NCBI GenBank assembly: GCA_964643355.1
Contig: CAZXPW010000024.1
Coordinates: forward strand, 1 to 64,000
Direction: 5' to 3'
Origin: FEN-1350 sp964643355
GTDB lineage: Bacteria; Planctomycetota; Phycisphaerae; Sedimentisphaerales; Anaerohalosphaeraceae
Length of the DNA stretch: 64,000 bases
Below are positions 44,711 through 52,368 of this stretch, piece after piece. The notes under the pieces are model-generated. The model saw only the letters and a program-made list of their open reading frames with translations, had not been told where the DNA came from and searched no databases. Each line of letters begins with the position of its first letter. Position 1 is the stretch's first letter. The position numbers were made by a program, and so were the translations under genes.

Positions 44711-45553
44711 ATGGTATTCACATGGATCAAAAGAGGAATTTTGTTGGGTGTCGGGGCAGCCGTTGTCGGCGGACTGATTTTTGGGCGCGACTTGGCCAGT
44801 TATGTCAAGAGCTCAGCCAAGATGACCCGGACTGCAGTGAAGGATTCGGTCCCGATCGAGTTTGAACTCAAGCGAGCGCAGGATCTCCTGGATGAAATCC
44901 TGCCGGAAATTCACACCAATATCCGCCGGATCGCCCAGGAAGAGGTCGAGATCGCCGCGTTGAAGTCCGATCTGGGAACCAGCGAAAAGGCATTCAACGA
45001 AGAAAAGGATCGGATTCAGAAAATTCGTCAAACCCTGATGGTTCAACAGGCCAGTTATGCAATTGGCGGACGACAAATCAGCCGGGAAGACCTGACCAAG
45101 GATCTGGCATTTCGGTTCGACCGGTTCAAAGAGGCGGAAATCGTCTTGGCCAGCAAACAGCGGATGTTGAGCACCCGTGAGGCGGGTTTGCAGGCCGCCA
45201 TGCAGATGTTGGAACGGACCAAGGCCCAGAAGGAACTGTTGGCCAGCAAGATTCAGGCCCTCGAAAGTCAGCACCGCCTGGTTAAGGCCGCCTCGGTCGG
45301 CAGCGGGATGAGTTTTGACAATAGCAAGATCGCCCAGACCGAGCAACTCATCGGGCAGATCAAGAAACGGCTGGATGTGGCCGAGCGAGTTCTGGCCCAT
45401 GAAAGCAAATTCGTGCAACCCATTGAGATTGAAACGATCGACGCCACCCAGTTGATCCGGAAGATCGACGACCACTTTTCGGGCGCCGATAAGGCCGAGG
45501 CATCAACACCTGTGGATGAGACTTCGGCCAAGCTTGTCGTCCTGGACAAGTAA
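44711..45553 (+). CDS. Membrane-anchored coiled-coil protein
   Basis: From ATG 44711 (strong ribosome site) the product has 280 residues. A membrane helix spans about 8-24 (GILLGVGAAVVGGLIFG), followed by a long region of heptad-like helix (about 50-245) rich in E, K, Q and L, with few prolines. The tail is acidic and disordered-looking. PspA-like proteins are also long coiled coils, but no specific PspA motif is visible. It heads a run with FHA-like, kinase and membrane proteins and may tether or sense the envelope. The family is not recognised. Confidence 0.8.
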   Translation: MVFTWIKRGILLGVGAAVVGGLIFGRDLASYVKSSAKMTRTAVKDSVPIEFELKRAQDLLDEILPEIHTNIRRIAQEEVEIAALKSDLGTSEKAFNEEKDRIQKIRQTLMVQQASYAIGGRQISREDLTKDLAFRFDRFKEAEIVLASKQRMLSTREAGLQAAMQMLERTKAQKELLASKIQALESQHRLVKAASVGSGMSFDNSKIAQTEQLIGQIKKRLDVAERVLAHESKFVQPIEIETIDATQLIRKIDDHFSGADKAEASTPVDETSAKLVVLDK

Positions 45554-45565
45554 ATTGGTATGGAC

Positions 45566-45594
45566 GGGCCGGATGGCGTAAGGCCGTCCGGTCC
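45566..45594 (+). other. 12-bp stem-loop between the coiled-coil and FHA-like genes
   Basis: GGGCCGGATGGC (45566-45577) pairs throughout with GCCGTCCGGTCC (45583-45594) if two G-U pairs are allowed, around a 5-base loop. No U-run follows, so it may be an mRNA stabiliser or a partial terminator that lowers expression of the downstream genes. Confidence 0.5.
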
Positions 45595-45696
45595 CTTCAA
45601 CGCCGAGATTGGGATCGGCGGAAGATTTGCGGTAGGGGCGGGGAAGTGATAAAATGGGGCTGCGGCGCACACGGCCGCACAATCGGGAGCACGACG

Positions 45697-47286
45697 GTGT
45701 TTGACTTACGGATACGAAAAGTTCAATGTGCCCTGTGGGATGGCCAACTCGACGAGGCCTATCGCCTGATCCAGGATGACAAAATCAAGGATCATCGCAA
45801 GGGACAGCGATTGATGCTCGATCTGGCGCAGGCCCTGGCCCAGCGAGGGCGCGACCACCTGGCCAACGGCCGAACGCCTCAGGCCCTTGACGATTGCAAC
45901 AAGGCCGAGAAGATCGGCGGCAACCTGCCGGAAGTCGCTTCACTTCGGAACGAAATCTGTAAATCCGTAGAACAAAAGCAGTTGGACCAACAAAAACATG
46001 CCCAGGTCTTCGAGCAGGCCCGCCAGCAGATTGACAAGGGCTGGCTCAGCGCGGGTGTGGAGATCCTCGGGGACCAAGACAATGACCACGCGGCCATTTT
46101 GCGGGATCAGGCGGCGGTCGAACGGGTCCGAATTGAATCGGCCGTTGGGAAAGTCGAACAGGCAATCAAACGCAACGACCTTCACGCGGCCGTGTTGGTT
46201 TTGGCGGACGCCAAACTGGGGCGCAGTCGAAACGAACAGGCTCTGGAAATCGTCGCAAAGGTCCGGGATTTATTGTCCGGACAAATCCGTCAGCAATTAA
46301 CCGTCGGACGGATCGATCTGGCCGGAACCTGCGAACAGGATTTGCATCGGATTGACGGCGAATCGGCTCAAGCCCGAGAACTCAAGGATATTCTCGATCA
46401 ATGTCGGCGAGCGGCCTCGGCCGTGGCCACAGGACAGGTCATCAAGGCCCAGCAGATCCTGGGACGACTCCGTCTGCTTTTGCCGGGAGCCAAGTGGGTT
46501 CAGGAGGCCTCCACTCAAATTCAGCAATGCAGCGAGGCGATTCAGGCCCTGGCGACCGGGCCGTTGGGTCTGTCGATGGGCGATCAGGCGGTGATCGGGC
46601 AGCCCACGACGATCAACTCCATCGAAGCCGACGAACCGATGGTCGAAGAGTCGAATCCAGCGATAGAAAAAAAACCGACCAAAAAGGCCGATATTGCGTT
46701 GCCCGATAAATTCGTATTGCAGATCGACGGGGTAGGCGGATACCTGGTCATGCGAAACAATCCGGTAACCATCGGGGCAATCAGCAGTTCGTTTCGGCCG
46801 GATATCGCTCTGCTGTGCGAGGCGCAAGTCCCGGGGGTGAAGATCAGCCGCCAAGAGCACGATTACTTTCTGCGAAGCGACAAACCCGTCCAGGTGGGCG
46901 ACAAGCCCGTAACCGAGGCGCCGCTGACCGACGGGGAACGAATCGCGCTGTCGATGCGATGTCGGATGAAATTCTCCATGCCCAACGCGGCCAGTAATAC
47001 GGCGGTGCTGACCTTGTCGAGCGCGCGGCTGCCTCGCCCGGATATCAACCAGATCATCCTGATGGACCGGGACTTGTTGGTCGGGCCGGCCAGTTCCTGC
47101 CATATCCGTCAGACAGTCTCCAATCAGACCGTCACATTCTTCCTGCGAAACGGTCTATTGTTCTGCAAGAGCGACGAGCCGATCGAAATCGGCGGCCGGA
47201 TCAGCGACGGAAGAAGCCCGCTGCCGATGGAAACGGCAATCCGGGCCGGAGCCATGACGATCGTCCTGGCACGGTATCCGCAATAA
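45697..47286 (+). CDS. Helical-repeat protein with two FHA-like domains
   Basis: GTG 45697 has a ribosome site (GGGAGCACGACG); the open frame extends to 45646. The 529-residue product has a helical, TPR-like N-terminal half (about 1-280) with VQCALWDGQLDEAYRLIQ and repeated L/A/Q-rich helices. A linker follows, then two regions of FHA-like pattern. The first (about 325-420) shows NPVTIGAISSS, PDIALL, VKISRQEHDYFLRS, and PLTDGERIAL. The second (about 445-525) shows DRDLLVGPASSCHIRQ and GLLFCKS. The arginine/serine/histidine core of true FHA domains is only partly kept. FHA domains read phosphothreonine, and the Ser/Thr kinase gene follows 33 bases later, so a kinase adaptor is the natural guess. 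Confidence 0.65.
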   Translation: MFDLRIRKVQCALWDGQLDEAYRLIQDDKIKDHRKGQRLMLDLAQALAQRGRDHLANGRTPQALDDCNKAEKIGGNLPEVASLRNEICKSVEQKQLDQQKHAQVFEQARQQIDKGWLSAGVEILGDQDNDHAAILRDQAAVERVRIESAVGKVEQAIKRNDLHAAVLVLADAKLGRSRNEQALEIVAKVRDLLSGQIRQQLTVGRIDLAGTCEQDLHRIDGESAQARELKDILDQCRRAASAVATGQVIKAQQILGRLRLLLPGAKWVQEASTQIQQCSEAIQALATGPLGLSMGDQAVIGQPTTINSIEADEPMVEESNPAIEKKPTKKADIALPDKFVLQIDGVGGYLVMRNNPVTIGAISSSFRPDIALLCEAQVPGVKISRQEHDYFLRSDKPVQVGDKPVTEAPLTDGERIALSMRCRMKFSMPNAASNTAVLTLSSARLPRPDINQIILMDRDLLVGPASSCHIRQTVSNQTVTFFLRNGLLFCKSDEPIEIGGRISDGRSPLPMETAIRAGAMTIVLARYPQ

Positions 47287-47319
47287 AGGGGAACAGGGAA
47301 CAGTTTGGGACACGGTACT

Positions 47320-50300
47320 ATGCAACGGTTTCAATACCAATATGGAGACAGGCCGCTGGAGGGTTTTACAATTCAGCGGGGCGTAGGGCGGGGCGGCTTC
47401 GGCGAAGTGTATTACGCCATCAGCGACAACGGAAAACAAGTCGCCCTCAAGACCCTTCAAACCTATGAGCAGATCGAGCTGCGGGGCATCAATCAGTGCA
47501 TGAATCTCAAGAGCCCGTATCTGGTCACGATCTTCGACGTCAAGTACAACGACGAGGGCAAGCCCTTTGTCATTATGGAGTATGTGTCCGGACCTTCGCT
47601 GGCTGACATTATCCGCGAATCGCCCGGAGGACTGGGGCCGCAAAAGACGGCTTTTTTCCTCCGGGAAATCTCAAAAGGATTGTCGTACCTGCACGGATGC
47701 GGGATTGTTCACCGGGACCTCAAGCCCGGCAATATTTTTTACGAAGACGGCCGGGTCAAAATCGGCGATTACGGCCTGAGCAAATCCATGAATACCTCGG
47801 TGCACAGCGGACAAACGATTACCGTCGGCACCGTTCATTATATGGCGCCGGAGATCGGCGCCGGTTGTTACAACCGCAGCATCGATATTTACGCGATGGG
47901 CGTGGTGGTGTATGAAATGCTGACCGGCCAGGTCCCGTTTTTCGGCAACAGCCCGGCCGAAGTCCTGATGAAACACATGAGTTCGCAGCCGGACCTGTCT
48001 GGCATCGACGAAACCTTTGCGCGGATGATCCGCAAGGCGATGGCCAAGGATCCGGCCGAACGGTATTCGACGGTCCAGGAGATGGTGGAGGATGTCTTCG
48101 GAGCCGAACATATCCGCAACAGCGTATCGCAGTTTCGGCCGGAGAGTTTATCGATCATCGCCGAGAATCTGGCCAAGAAGATTACCCCTCAACCGGGTCA
48201 GGCCCCGATTCCCGGTGAAACGCCCGGATCGGTTCCCAAGCCCGCCTCCGGAGCCATTGGCTCCCATCCAACCGGAGCCGGAAAATCCGCAGGCACCGCA
48301 CCTCGACCGGAAACAATCAACGATCCGTTGAACCAGAAACAACGCACGATTCTGGCGGTCCTGGCCGCAGTCATGGTCTCCATCGGAATGGGAATGCTCA
48401 GCGGAAATCGCTTTATGATGATGCCGCAGACCGCGCTGATGATCGGCATGATTCTGGTCGCGGCCAAACTGATCCTGATTGCTCGCTGGAAATGGCTTGC
48501 CAACCTCGAAGAAGAATCTGCTTTTCTGCGGCAGCTTCTGGTCGCGCTGGTCGCGGCTGTACCCCTTACATTGCTGATGAATGTCCTCCATGAAAAAGGG
48601 GGAAGTTGGCTGGCTGTCGCGATCGGTTTCGGCATCACGGACTGGTGGAAACTGACCTCTCCCAACCGGCAGCAGCGGGTCTCATTGGGGCACGCGTTTG
48701 GGGCCGGATTGGTGGGCTTCATCGCGGCGGCTATTTTCAACGGACAGGAATCGATTGCGGCCGGGGTCGTTGCCGGCACTTGTCTGGTGGTTCAGATCTG
48801 GAGTCCGTTTTCCATGAGCAATTCGGCTCGGATCAAATTCGAGCAGGCGCAGAAGATCAGCGATCCCATGAAACGAGCGGCGGCGATGGCCGCGCAGGCG
48901 GTGAATGCCTCCGACGCCAATCCGGCGGTCCAGGCCGGTCAGGCCTTTGTCGCGGCCTTTAATCAAGCCCAACCGCCGGCTCAGACTCCAAAGTCTTCTT
49001 CGAACCAAACGCAAGGTTGGCTCCGAGTTCCGGGGTTCATACGGTTCCTATGGTTGATCGTCTTTATCGTGATGGTCGCAGTCGGAGTCGGCGCCATCGT
49101 AACAGCCGGAAATACTCGCAATAATGAACCCCTGATCGGAATCGGCGTGGGTTGCATCTGGTTGGGATTGCTGGCCTTTCTACGGGTGTTCGCAACGCAC
49201 ATCTCAAGCTGGTACGATTACCTGATCCGTCCCATCATTATGAGCGCCTGTCTGACGGGCTGTCTTGCCGGGGCATTTCTGATGGGACAATCCCACCGAG
49301 ACGAAGAGATTTTCATGTCCATGATTCTGATGATCGGCGGCGGCCTGGGGTTTCTCGTCTGCTTTATACCTTTGAGCGTTTTTGCCGGTCCGAAAAAACC
49401 GGCGGACAACATTCCCCAGCCCAAACCTCAATCGGGCGTGTACAGGAATCAAGCAGTCTCGCCATTCAAGCGAGTGTGGGCCTTGGTACTGGCGGGCGGA
49501 ATGCTTTTCGGCTTTTGCGGATTGCATCGGTTCTATGTCGGAAAGATCGGCACCGGTATTCTCTGGCTGTTGACCGGCGGTTTGTTGGGGATCGGTCAGT
49601 TGATCGATATCCTGATGATTGTTTTCGGCGGTTTCCGCGACAAGGAAGGCCGCAAACTTCTGATGTGGGAAAGCGAAGAGGAAATGAAAGAGATCCTGAT
49701 GAACCAGCCGGAAGGGATTGTTCCGATACCCCAGCCGGCTGCCGCTGCGGCACAGGCCGCTTCTCCTCAACCGGTTCAACCCATGCCGGCTGAAACAGCG
49801 CAACCGCAGGCGCCGGCAATCCCGTCGCATGCGGCATCGTCCGGGACCCATCCGGTTTCCATTACCGACCTTCCGTTCAGCATCGTTCGCGGGATCTTTG
49901 GATTGATTGCCGCATTGCTCGGATTGGCGGCCATCCTGGTGGGTCTGGCCACGGTGCTGCACCTGCCGCAGATCGTCGCCGGCGGCTTTCCGGATCCTTC
50001 CGTGGCCCGGGAAATGGAAAGTCGATTCGGGCGGCCTGACTGGGCGCCAATGCTGGAACAAGCGGGATTCGCTCTATTCTCGATCCTGCTGATAATCGCC
50101 ACGACGGTTACGCTGTTTGTCCGGCGCCACGATGGCGCAATCCATATTTTGCGGGCTTTGGCCGGTAATTTGGGACTGTGGATGGTGTTCTGGCTGTTGA
50201 AGGGCTGTCTTCCCATTCTCGACGCTAACCTGTTAATCGGCGCGAAGAATGGCCAACCGTTCGGCCCGATCCTCGAGAACCTTCTCCATCCGGCCGAACC

Positions 50301-50409
50301 CATGGCGTTGGTGGTGGCGGTGGCGGTCTTCCTGATCTCGATGGCGATCCTGGCCTGGCCGCCGAAAAAGAAAGTCGTTGCGGCCTTTCCACAGGCCTAT
50401 GGCATATAA
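47320..50409 (+). CDS. Ser/Thr protein kinase with multi-helix region and TM2 domain
   Basis: From ATG 47320 (TTG 47305 is the alternative) the product has about 1029 residues. The kinase domain (about 10-265) has the glycine loop GVGRGGFGEV, lysine in VALKTL (near 45), HRDLKPGN (near 131) and MAPEIG. The metal motif is DYG instead of DFG, a change tolerated in active kinases. A Pro-rich linker leads to about four helices (340-500), then more helices (about 560-690). A TM2 domain (about 715-775) follows, with LFGFCGLHRFYVGKIGTGILWLLTGG and GIGQLIDI. Another Pro/Ala linker precedes three or four final helices. Kinase plus TM2 in one chain suggests membrane sensing with cytoplasmic phosphorylation. 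Confidence 0.9.
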   Translation: MQRFQYQYGDRPLEGFTIQRGVGRGGFGEVYYAISDNGKQVALKTLQTYEQIELRGINQCMNLKSPYLVTIFDVKYNDEGKPFVIMEYVSGPSLADIIRESPGGLGPQKTAFFLREISKGLSYLHGCGIVHRDLKPGNIFYEDGRVKIGDYGLSKSMNTSVHSGQTITVGTVHYMAPEIGAGCYNRSIDIYAMGVVVYEMLTGQVPFFGNSPAEVLMKHMSSQPDLSGIDETFARMIRKAMAKDPAERYSTVQEMVEDVFGAEHIRNSVSQFRPESLSIIAENLAKKITPQPGQAPIPGETPGSVPKPASGAIGSHPTGAGKSAGTAPRPETINDPLNQKQRTILAVLAAVMVSIGMGMLSGNRFMMMPQTALMIGMILVAAKLILIARWKWLANLEEESAFLRQLLVALVAAVPLTLLMNVLHEKGGSWLAVAIGFGITDWWKLTSPNRQQRVSLGHAFGAGLVGFIAAAIFNGQESIAAGVVAGTCLVVQIWSPFSMSNSARIKFEQAQKISDPMKRAAAMAAQAVNASDANPAVQAGQAFVAAFNQAQPPAQTPKSSSNQTQGWLRVPGFIRFLWLIVFIVMVAVGVGAIVTAGNTRNNEPLIGIGVGCIWLGLLAFLRVFATHISSWYDYLIRPIIMSACLTGCLAGAFLMGQSHRDEEIFMSMILMIGGGLGFLVCFIPLSVFAGPKKPADNIPQPKPQSGVYRNQAVSPFKRVWALVLAGGMLFGFCGLHRFYVGKIGTGILWLLTGGLLGIGQLIDILMIVFGGFRDKEGRKLLMWESEEEMKEILMNQPEGIVPIPQPAAAAAQAASPQPVQPMPAETAQPQAPAIPSHAASSGTHPVSITDLPFSIVRGIFGLIAALLGLAAILVGLATVLHLPQIVAGGFPDPSVAREMESRFGRPDWAPMLEQAGFALFSILLIIATTVTLFVRRHDGAIHILRALAGNLGLWMVFWLLKGCLPILDANLLIGAKNGQPFGPILENLLHPAEPMALVVAVAVFLISMAILAWPPKKKVVAAFPQAYGI

Positions 50410-50474
50410 GGATTGAGACCGCAACATAGAGAAATCAATATCGAAATCATCCATTTGTATAAAGGTAGATCACA

Positions 50475-51971
50475 ATGGAAGCGCGACCTGTAATTGCTCC
50501 GCTGGGAATTCTGGAAATCCTGATTCTGATCGGGGTCTTGGTGGCAATCATTGCCCTGCTGCGAAATTCGAACGGCCGAAAGATTCTGCTGACGATCCTG
50601 ACCGTGGTGGCCGTGGTCGGGGGTCTCTTGCTTGCCGGAATTTTCACTCTGCGGGTGGCTCTTGTCCCCGGACCCAACATGAATGCCATGCCCGGCCCCA
50701 ATTCGATACGGAATATGCCAATGATGATGATCAAGCCCGTGCTGTTCCTCTGCGTCATCTTTCTGGTTGTGGGGGTGATCCGGGGCGTCAAGACCAAGAA
50801 GTTTTCAACGGGTACAGTTCTTATCATAGCCGTTCTCCTTGTCCCAGCCCTGCTGCTGATCGTGAGTATCGGCATGCCCGCCCTTCACCAAATCAAGAAT
50901 GCCCGATCGAGCGCTTATAATGGGCCGGCAACTCTTGCCGAATCCTCAGTTGAAGCGTATTCTGAAGTGCCGCTTCCTCCGGGATATGGAGCGAATTCCG
51001 AAGTGCCGCTTCCCTCGGCCTATTCTACCCCTTCCATCTGGCAGGACAGCGTGGCCGGCCAGTTCACGGCCAATGTCTATCCCTCCAAGGCCGGAGCGCT
51101 AAAGGCCCTGCGTCCGAAAATCGACGAGACCCTTCGAACGCTCACGGAGGGAAAGCCGGGTCCGAAAGTCGTTGTCTTTGCCGCCGGGTTAACCGCAACG
51201 GAAGTGCACAGCTTGATGGATTCCAAAGAAACCGATTCGATTGCCTGGTCCGCCGAGCCGCTGGTGCGAAACCTGCAGGAAAACGAAATCTCCATTTCCA
51301 CGAATTTTGCCGCAACCGATTCACGAGTCGATACCCTTGGCAATCAGGTGACGCTTAAAAAGGTCAAGGGGATCCTCGAGGTTTCCGTTTATCCCAACAA
51401 CGGAAAACCGACGGTCCTCAAGGCGATGGTGGATGAAAAACCCTGGCTGGAGGATCTGGCGGGATTTCAGTCCGCCAATCCGAACGGCCGATTTGCGGTG
51501 AGCCGGTCGCACAGTTCGGCCACGGATGAAAAAACCGCCGAACTGGAGGCCGTAGCCGATGCCTGCCGGCAGGTGGCGCGGGTTTTATGGGAGATGAATC
51601 CCAAGCGGAGGAATCTCTTATCCGGCGATCTAACCGTCAATTTGACGGATATCGAAAACCAGGGGATGATCCTGGATCGATTCTCTCAGCAACTCTACGG
51701 CATGGCCGGCCCTATTTGTCGCCAGGCGTTATTGATCGATCTGTCGCCGAACAAGATCCAACCGCTGGCCAACGCCAAGTTTGCACGGGTCGCCGAACAA
51801 CAGAGAACCTGGGCGCGAATTCTCTTGTCGTTTGTCGGAATGTCTGCGGTCATTCTGCTGGTGTATGTGTTCCTGAATGCCGCCACGAGAGGGTATTATG
51901 TCTGGTCTTTGCGCATCGCGGCGATCCTCCTACTGGGCGTGGGAGTCGCGATCGTGCTTTCGCTGGCGTAA
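50475..51971 (+). CDS. Membrane protein of the kinase operon, unknown family
   Basis: The 498-residue protein has helices at about 10-28, 35-58, 85-105 and 112-135. A soluble segment (about 160-445) follows, containing the imperfect repeat EVPLPPGYGANSEVPLPSAY, and two C-terminal helices complete it (about 445-490). The soluble part has no motif I know; its predicted location depends on the even number of preceding helices. It is the last gene of the operon, 65 bases after the kinase, and converges on the response-regulator gene with 7 bases between. It may be a substrate or sensor for the kinase; this is context only. Confidence 0.7.
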   Translation: MEARPVIAPLGILEILILIGVLVAIIALLRNSNGRKILLTILTVVAVVGGLLLAGIFTLRVALVPGPNMNAMPGPNSIRNMPMMMIKPVLFLCVIFLVVGVIRGVKTKKFSTGTVLIIAVLLVPALLLIVSIGMPALHQIKNARSSAYNGPATLAESSVEAYSEVPLPPGYGANSEVPLPSAYSTPSIWQDSVAGQFTANVYPSKAGALKALRPKIDETLRTLTEGKPGPKVVVFAAGLTATEVHSLMDSKETDSIAWSAEPLVRNLQENEISISTNFAATDSRVDTLGNQVTLKKVKGILEVSVYPNNGKPTVLKAMVDEKPWLEDLAGFQSANPNGRFAVSRSHSSATDEKTAELEAVADACRQVARVLWEMNPKRRNLLSGDLTVNLTDIENQGMILDRFSQQLYGMAGPICRQALLIDLSPNKIQPLANAKFARVAEQQRTWARILLSFVGMSAVILLVYVFLNAATRGYYVWSLRIAAILLLGVGVAIVLSLA

Positions 51972-51978
51972 GGTTCCG

Positions 51979-52368
51979 TCATTGGGAGGGTCCGGCGGCC
52001 AGATAGGATTCCACCGCTTCCTCCAGACATCGAGGGGTAACGGGTTTGACCAGACAGCCATCGTAACCGGCGGCCCGACAATCGGAGGCCAGTCCGGGAT
52101 AATCCAGGGCCGTCAGGGCCAGTGCGGGGACGGTAATTCCGCGCTGCCGCAACTGCCGGGCCGCTTGAAAACCGTCCAATTGAGGCATCCGTAAATCCAT
52201 CAGAATCAGGTCGAATGATTCCCGATCGGCCAATTCGACGGCCTCCCGTCCGTTTGAGGCCATTCGATGTTCCCAGCCCATTCGATCCAGAACAATCTGA
52301 ATCAACCGCCGATGCCCTTCGTTGTCGTCGGCGTACAGGATTCTGGGGGATGGCTTCGATTGATTCAT
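51979..52368 (-). CDS. Single-domain response regulator receiver
   Basis: From ATG 52368 (ATGA overlap with the kinase stop) the product has 129 residues. It shows the receiver fold: ILYADDNEGHRRL with the acidic pair, phospho-acceptor aspartate in LILMDLRMPQ (near 56), the threonine in ALTALD, and lysine in CLVKPVTP (near 104). There is no output domain, so it passes phosphate or acts by protein contact. Its partner is the histidine kinase encoded just upstream. Confidence 0.92.
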   Translation of the reverse strand: MNQSKPSPRILYADDNEGHRRLIQIVLDRMGWEHRMASNGREAVELADRESFDLILMDLRMPQLDGFQAARQLRQRGITVPALALTALDYPGLASDCRAAGYDGCLVKPVTPRCLEEAVESYLAAGPSQ

